Source: Brachionus plicatilis (Eukaryota > Rotifera > Eurotatoria > Ploima > Brachionidae). Taken from it: a stretch of DNA of 64,000 nucleotides. Shown in pieces: positions 58,701 through 64,000 of the stretch. The notes under the pieces are model-generated. The model was not told the origin of the DNA and ran no database searches. It was given only the letters and a program-made list of their open reading frames with translations. The DNA lies in assembly GCA_010279815.1 (NCBI GenBank), contig QEOQ01000180.1, forward strand, positions 2,350,513 to 2,414,512, read 5' to 3'. Each line of letters starts with the position of its first letter. Within the stretch, counting starts at the first letter, position 1. A program made the position numbers and the translations under genes.

Positions 58701-61700
58701 TTTTGCAGATCACGCCACATAGATTAGATTCACTTTTTTTCAATAAAATCATACAATTTTTAGTTACGAAAAATAATTATACATTTTATTAATGTAGATC
58801 AATTTTTTTTAGACAAATTTTGGATAATGTTACCAAACAGCTTCTTCGAGATAAATTTTTGCCTATTTAGTCTCACAGGTTTTGATTATAATGTGAATAA
58901 AAATGTGTTTCTGAGCAAACTAATTTTATTGATCGTATAAAAAAACATAAATAAGCCACAAATAAATCTAAGAGAATTAAGCTTATGAGCAATATTGACC
59001 CTTAAATAGGTGCCATTTTTTATAGGTAAAATTTTATGTTTTTTTTTGATAATGCGTTATCTTTTTGTTAAATTTTAGATTCGACTAATAAAATTGCCAT
59101 GCTGATATTATTTTTAGAATTTTAAAAGATTCTTAAACAGTATTTTTGTAGGGTTAAATCAACTACGATTCAGAATGAATTAATAATCGCTGAGTAGAGG
59201 CGTTTATTAGAATTTTTAAATTTTCTCATTAAAATTTATTTTTGATTAGAAAAATTGAGTCTAATCATAAATCATAAAATCTTTCATTAGACTTTTTAGC
59301 TGTCACGCATAGTTAAACCTTAGAAAAATGAGAAAATAAATAAATTCAGCATTTTTTACCTAAAAAACATTGTTTCATAATAAATTTTGATGATTTACTC
59401 GACTCTTTTTTTTGAATGTATGACAAAATTAAGAGTAAAACATTTTTTTAAATAAAATATATGTTCTTTGAAGTCAGACTATAGACCGTTGTTTAAATTT
59501 TAGTATGATAAAAAGCTAATAGCGAAGAAAATGAAAAGATAATTCAGCATAATTTTTTCGACTATTTGAGCTTAATTTTTAATATATGATTTAAAAATTT
59601 TAAAAGAAATCATTCTCTATTATTTTTTTATGATTAATTTTTGCATCAAAATCGATTTAATATAAAAGTTTTCAATGAAGAAGCTTTAGGGCTATGAACA
59701 TAGTCTTTAGCGATCAGCTTTAGTATTTCTCATAAACTAACAATTTCAAACAAATAAAAAATTAATTCAATATGAATCTAGAACAAAGTTTTAATTAGAA
59801 ATTCTGATTAATCATAATTTGTAATCACTAGACAATACAACTACGAAGCCAACAAAAAAATAATAAATCCCATTTGAAATCAATCGGTAAATTGAACACA
59901 AAATTCAATCAGAAAAAACAATATATTATTTGGTTTAAAAAATTTATTTTACTCTATTGAAATCTATGAGATACCTCGGAGAATTGTTTCAAGATTAATT
60001 CTAAATTCAATTCAAGCATTTTAGATTTTTATCTTTGAACTGCAAATATTTTCAATTTTTAATTTATAAGAAACTATCTATTTTGAATCGATCTTTGGCT
60101 AAGAGATAAGGTTAAAGCTTGGATAAATTTAAATTAATAATCCAGAAATTAAAAGTGATTTTTTAATTTACTCTTTTGAACTAAAGAGCTTGAGTTAAAA
60201 AAAAAAAAGCTGAATAAAAGCTTTAAAAGGCTAAAAATTGATTATTCGGTTTTAAGATTATAATTTTTTAATAACTAAAAAAAGTACAAATTCATGAATA
60301 TTAAAAATTCGACATTTAAAAGTGCTTTGAGTTTAATTAGCAAAGATTTAAAGGTTAGTACAAAAACTTTGTCTAAATGAACTCACAAGTTTCGACTTAT
60401 AGAAGCTTATTATATTTGATACTGAGATGGGGCGGAAATTTTAAGATCATAAGTTTAATTCTATCTTCGCCTAATAATCCGAAAAAAATTAAAACTTAAT
60501 ACTTAAATAACATATTTAGTTATTAAAAAAAAATTAAATCCATCATAAATGTTTTCACAATTCATAAAATAAAACATTTTAAATGAAGTCTGTAATCTGG
60601 CGAATATTTTCTATTTTACGCTCTAGTGGTTAAATTTTTTTTATATTTTTTCTTTTTATATGGAAATTTAACCCTAGATAAAGCATTACATTTATTAGAA
60701 ACATGCTTGCTGAATATGAAAAAATTTATCTATGTAATGTTAAAAATTTTTCTTCATATTTTTAAATTAAATAACTGAAAATATTAGGATTTCATAAAAA
60801 TTAAAAAAATCGATAAGAAAAAAAAATTCAGCCAGTAATCTTTTTTGATTTAGATAATTTTAATTTTTGTAAAAAACTGCACTTTTAAATTTTTTCTCTT
60901 TTGGAAGGAATACCAAGTGACCCTACAAAATGACTCGTATTATGAGGATTCGCAAAAAACTTAGCTGTCTTGATTGATATTATACAATTTTTCTTTTTTA
61001 ATCTTTTTTTTTTTACGACATCGCCAGAATTGGCGCGAATATGAATAAATATTAATAATAATAATTATGAGGATAGAATGTCATGAATTATTCCACTGAA
61101 AGTTTATTAAATTTAATTAAATTAAAAAATCGCTTCTATCTAATCAAGTGTTTAAGTTTCTCATCTAAAAAAAAATATATTAGATCGAAATTCATTTAAA
61201 TTCAGGTTCAAACTTAAAATCCTAAAAGTAAAAATTAATACAAATTGAAAAGTTTGAAAAATTATAATTCGAATTAATAAATATTTTTTAAAATATACTT
61301 TCATAATTTGTAGACCACGTTTATGCGTCAAATGTTTTTTATTAAAAATAAATAAAAAGAAAAGAAAAATTACAGTCAAAATGAAAAAAAAAGAACATTT
61401 TTCCAAAAGAAAATTAATCGGATAAGCAATGCGCAATGCAAATTAAATTTTTTTCTTTTTTACTTTTAACAAATCTTTCTTTCATGATAAGGAAAATTCA
61501 TATCTAATAAACAAGGTCCAGGAGAGTCATTTGTTAAAAAAATTAAGGATAATTTAAATATTTCTAGATTGAAAATTCTTCTAGTATCAATATATGCATT
61601 AAGAAGTAGAATAGTTTATTTTCGATTTACAATCTGCTCAATTTACCTTTGAGTGATAACAAAAATTTTAATTTTTTCAGACTATTGCTTATCAATGTAC

Positions 61701-63021
61701 TTAACTGTTAAAATGTAGCAAAACTTGTCAATATGTTTGTTTATTGTTTTGTAAAAAAAAATATTTTTTTTTCTCTTTATTTAATATAAGTGATATATTT
61801 AATAAATAAATTTAACATTCAAAAGAAAAAATATCCAAAAATATTCACTAAGATGCATCTTAAAGTATTCTCAATGTTTCAAGTGTTTTTAGAGCCTCTA
61901 AAAATATACGGTATATCCTAAAAGAATACACTATAAATTGTTTAAATGCCATCCATTTTTCTTAAACGAGCAATGATTTGTACTTATAATACTTTTTTAT
62001 TAAACGCGCTCAACAGAAATATTTTTAATAAATCTCTATTTTTCAGTTTAAATATTCAGTAATTTAGAGTTAAAATCAGTAAAAATCGGTTATCAAAGTA
62101 AAAATTAATTTAGATAATGAAAAAATTCCTTTTAAATTTTTAAAGTGTCATTCTATAACGAATCATAAAAATTTTCTAATATTCTGACTAAATGACAGTA
62201 AAAAAATCTTATCTTCTAAAATATTCAACAATCTCTCTAAATGATTGTTTCATGAAATTTTTTTTCTTAATTTCTGGCTCTTAATTTAATTGTTTACAGA
62301 AAAAAACAAAAAAATAGTTTTTTATTAAAATTATGAAAAAACATTCATTTGAACAATCTAAATTGGTAGTATCTAGTTAGAAGAACAAGTCTTTGAATTT
62401 TTTTATATTTTCATTTTTGATTTATTTTACATAAATTCACTTATCTCTATCATGATCTAAAGATAGTTTCAATTTTAAGCTCCGATAGTGAATCTTTCAT
62501 CCATTCGATTTGAGATATCGATAGTGAGTAAACTTTTATGATAATAGTTAATTTTTGCTAGGAAAGCACGTGATAAAAAACACCAAAATTTGATTAAAAG
62601 CATAATTTTTGGAAAAGCATAATATTGTTAAATAAATCTACTAAAAAATTATTCCAAATATTTTTTTAAAAAAATCTAAATTTTAAAAAAAAAATTATAT
62701 TATGATTCAAAAATAGAATTTTAATTTTTTTGTGTTTTGTTTTTTGATTTAGTTTTGCCTTTAGCAACCGAAAGCTGATTAATTGCCAAAAAAAAAGAAA
62801 AAAAGTGACAAATAAAGCTTTATTCCATCATCCTCATTTTAAAATTAAAATTGCCTGTACCTGAAAGTTTGTTCAAATAATGCTAATGTTCAACAGAGAT
62901 TGCAGAGTTTAAACCGGACAAAAATTATATAATGGTTTCATTTACCGAATGTCTTGGAAGTCTTTTTTCCAAGTAAATAATTGAATTTTAATCAAAATTT
63001 TTACTTAATAAACTTTACCAG
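55786..63021. other. Long gene-free AT-rich stretch, possibly a first intron of the kinase gene
   Basis: More than 7 kb with no ORF of recognisable family, no RNA gene and no clear repeat ends. Because the kinase exons at 63022 begin in the middle of a protein, part of this stretch should be intron. I searched for the C1 (cysteine-rich) domains expected upstream and did not find them here. Confidence 0.4.
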
Positions 63022-63787
63022 ATTTAGACGTTCTCCCCCAAAACAAATCGAGCCTGACTCAGCAATCGGTGGTTTGCTGCATAGCTACCCAGCCAACCCG
63101 GTACAGCATCCAGAGCTAAATCCAGAGCTGAGCAAGATAGCCTCTAATCTCGAAACAATAATTGCTTTTGTAAACCCAAAAAGTGGTGGTCAAAAAGGGC
63201 GAATTGTGTTTGAACGACTAAAAAATTATCTTAATAGAGAAAACATATTTGACTTGACCAAAGGGGGACCCAAGCCTGGGTAAGTCAACTAGATAAAACT
63301 AAAAAAAATTAATTTTTTAGATTCTTTATTGACCAGAATCGAAAAGCACATGAATAAAAAAGATCTGCGTATAATTGCATGTGGTGGTGACGGAACAGTA
63401 GGATGGTAAATACTGGAACTTTTGCATAATTTTTTGCTATTTTTTCCCCAAGGATCTTGTCTGTTTTGGACGAGATGCAACTTGAAAATCAGCCCTCTGT
63501 TGCCATTCTACCATTAGGCACAGGCAACGATTTGGCCCGTACTCTGGGATGGGGTGGTGGTTACAACAACGAATCAATGGAAATTTTTATTAAAAGAGTC
63601 ATTTTTGGTAAAATTGTAAAACTGGACAGATGGAGCATTAAAACTAATTTGGTGAATTCCAACGAAAGCGAACTTGAAATTAGGCCGTCAAGTGATGCAA
63701 AAGATATGCTTCCCTTAAATGTTATCAACAACTATTTTAGTATCGGGGCTGATGCTAAAATAGCCCTTGATTTTCATTCAGCCAGAG
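63022..63787 (+). CDS. Diacylglycerol kinase, zeta/iota type, catalytic domain (partial)
   Basis: The enzyme phosphorylates diacylglycerol to phosphatidic acid. Three exons lie in the window (63022-63279, 63337-63405, 63453-63787); the first enters in phase 2 from an upstream exon and the last exits at GT 63788. Motifs: IIAFVNPKSGGQKG, IFDLTKGGPKPG, RIIACGGDGTVGW (the ATP-site GGDG), VAILPLGTGNDLARTLGWGG, VKLDRWS, and LPLNVINNYFSIGADAKIAL, which together point to the zeta/iota class. The acceptor at 63335-63336 (not the earlier AG at 63319-63320) was chosen because only it keeps frame; it also gives the family's usual spacing between GGPK and the GGDG motif. Missing here are the C1 domains, accessory domain and ankyrin repeats, outside the window or in unseen exons. 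Confidence 0.92.
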
Positions 63788-64000
63788 GTAATTTAGCATT
63801 TTTTATAACCAAGACAACTTTCAGCCAGGTGTTAATCAAATATTTGTCTTTATAATTTGAAAAATTAGACTTTGGAATTGATAAAATTTGGAACATTTAG
63901 CATAAATGTATAAAGCCAAAATCAAAATCTAATTTTTTAATTTTAATTCATAAATTATTCAATGATAATGACTAGTTCAATTAGTAATTACTTATTGTGA
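63788..64000 (+). other. Start of next intron of the diacylglycerol kinase gene
   Basis: The exon ends GCCAGAG before GTAATTT at 63788. The following 213 bases have stops in the continuing frame and no resemblance to the next part of the catalytic domain. They are read as intron running out of the window. Confidence 0.6.

Noticed and set aside
61161..61436. 91-residue minus-strand ORF with hydrophobic runs
   Set aside because: Phe/Leu/Ile/Lys composition is what A/T runs encode by chance; no neighbouring exon or motif.
63321..63336. Acceptor AG at 63319-63320 for the second kinase exon
   Set aside because: It puts the GGDG motif out of frame and reaches a stop; the AG at 63335-63336 keeps frame and family spacing.
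1..64000. Genome-wide reassignment of TGA to an amino acid
   Set aside because: No other gene model in the window has internal TGA codons. The remaining genes end with TAA or TAG, so they do not test TGA as a stop directly, but only the two active-site positions show in-frame TGA and a SECIS is present.
1..64000. Prokaryotic features such as operons, CRISPR arrays or insertion sequences
   Set aside because: Introns, gene content and transposon types are eukaryotic; no direct-repeat array with spacers was seen.

Overview
The window is nuclear DNA of a small invertebrate animal. It is very AT-rich, genes carry GT-AG introns that are often only 40 to 60 bp, all visible genes have animal homologues, and DNA transposon remnants are abundant. 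A monogonont rotifer such as Brachionus would fit, but that is an inference from style and gene content. I assembled the multi-exon models by hand from splice sites and phase continuity.

Layout. At 1-146 is the 3' end of elongation factor 1-alpha. Two Tc1/mariner-type remnants follow (493-1208 and 1548-2282). NDUFV1, the FMN/NADH-binding subunit of complex I, is on the minus strand (2450-4223). Divergent from it is a single-exon peroxiredoxin-like gene (4631-5611). Its CxxC redox motif is encoded as TGA-Leu-Pro-TGA, and a SECIS-like hairpin lies just after the stop codon. I read this as a selenoprotein with a Sec-x-x-Sec active site; it is the most interesting object in the window. A gene-poor 5 kb stretch follows. 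Next come a 13-exon WW-PH-coiled-coil gene of the PLEKHA5/7 type (10693-21704), a Maf/ASMTL-type nucleotide pyrophosphatase (minus, 22931-25484) and the polyadenylation factor FIP1 (minus, 25850-28400). A divergent gene that I identify as the DNA-repair scaffold SPIDR occupies 28701-38157.

The second half holds an inverted-repeat block with GC-rich ends (38869-39769) and weak ORF remnants (39851-40892). It continues with acid ceramidase (minus, 41914-43718), a secreted or membrane-anchored alpha-carbonic anhydrase (44865-46066), a leucine-rich-repeat protein (47262-49113) and an unidentified single-exon protein (minus, 51638-52480). About 10 kb of gene-free AT-rich DNA with several inverted-repeat elements follows. 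The window ends inside the catalytic domain of a diacylglycerol kinase of the zeta/iota type (63022-63787, continuing beyond the window).

The genes are ordinary, unrelated housekeeping and signalling genes, as expected for a eukaryotic locus, so no operon logic applies. Two divergent pairs (NDUFV1/selenoprotein and FIP1/SPIDR) probably share promoter regions. Introns and intergenic DNA are seeded with short non-autonomous DNA transposons (pogo/Tc1-mariner type with TA duplications, hAT type with 8-bp duplications, and a repeated palindromic family), several with precise ends and target-site duplications visible here.
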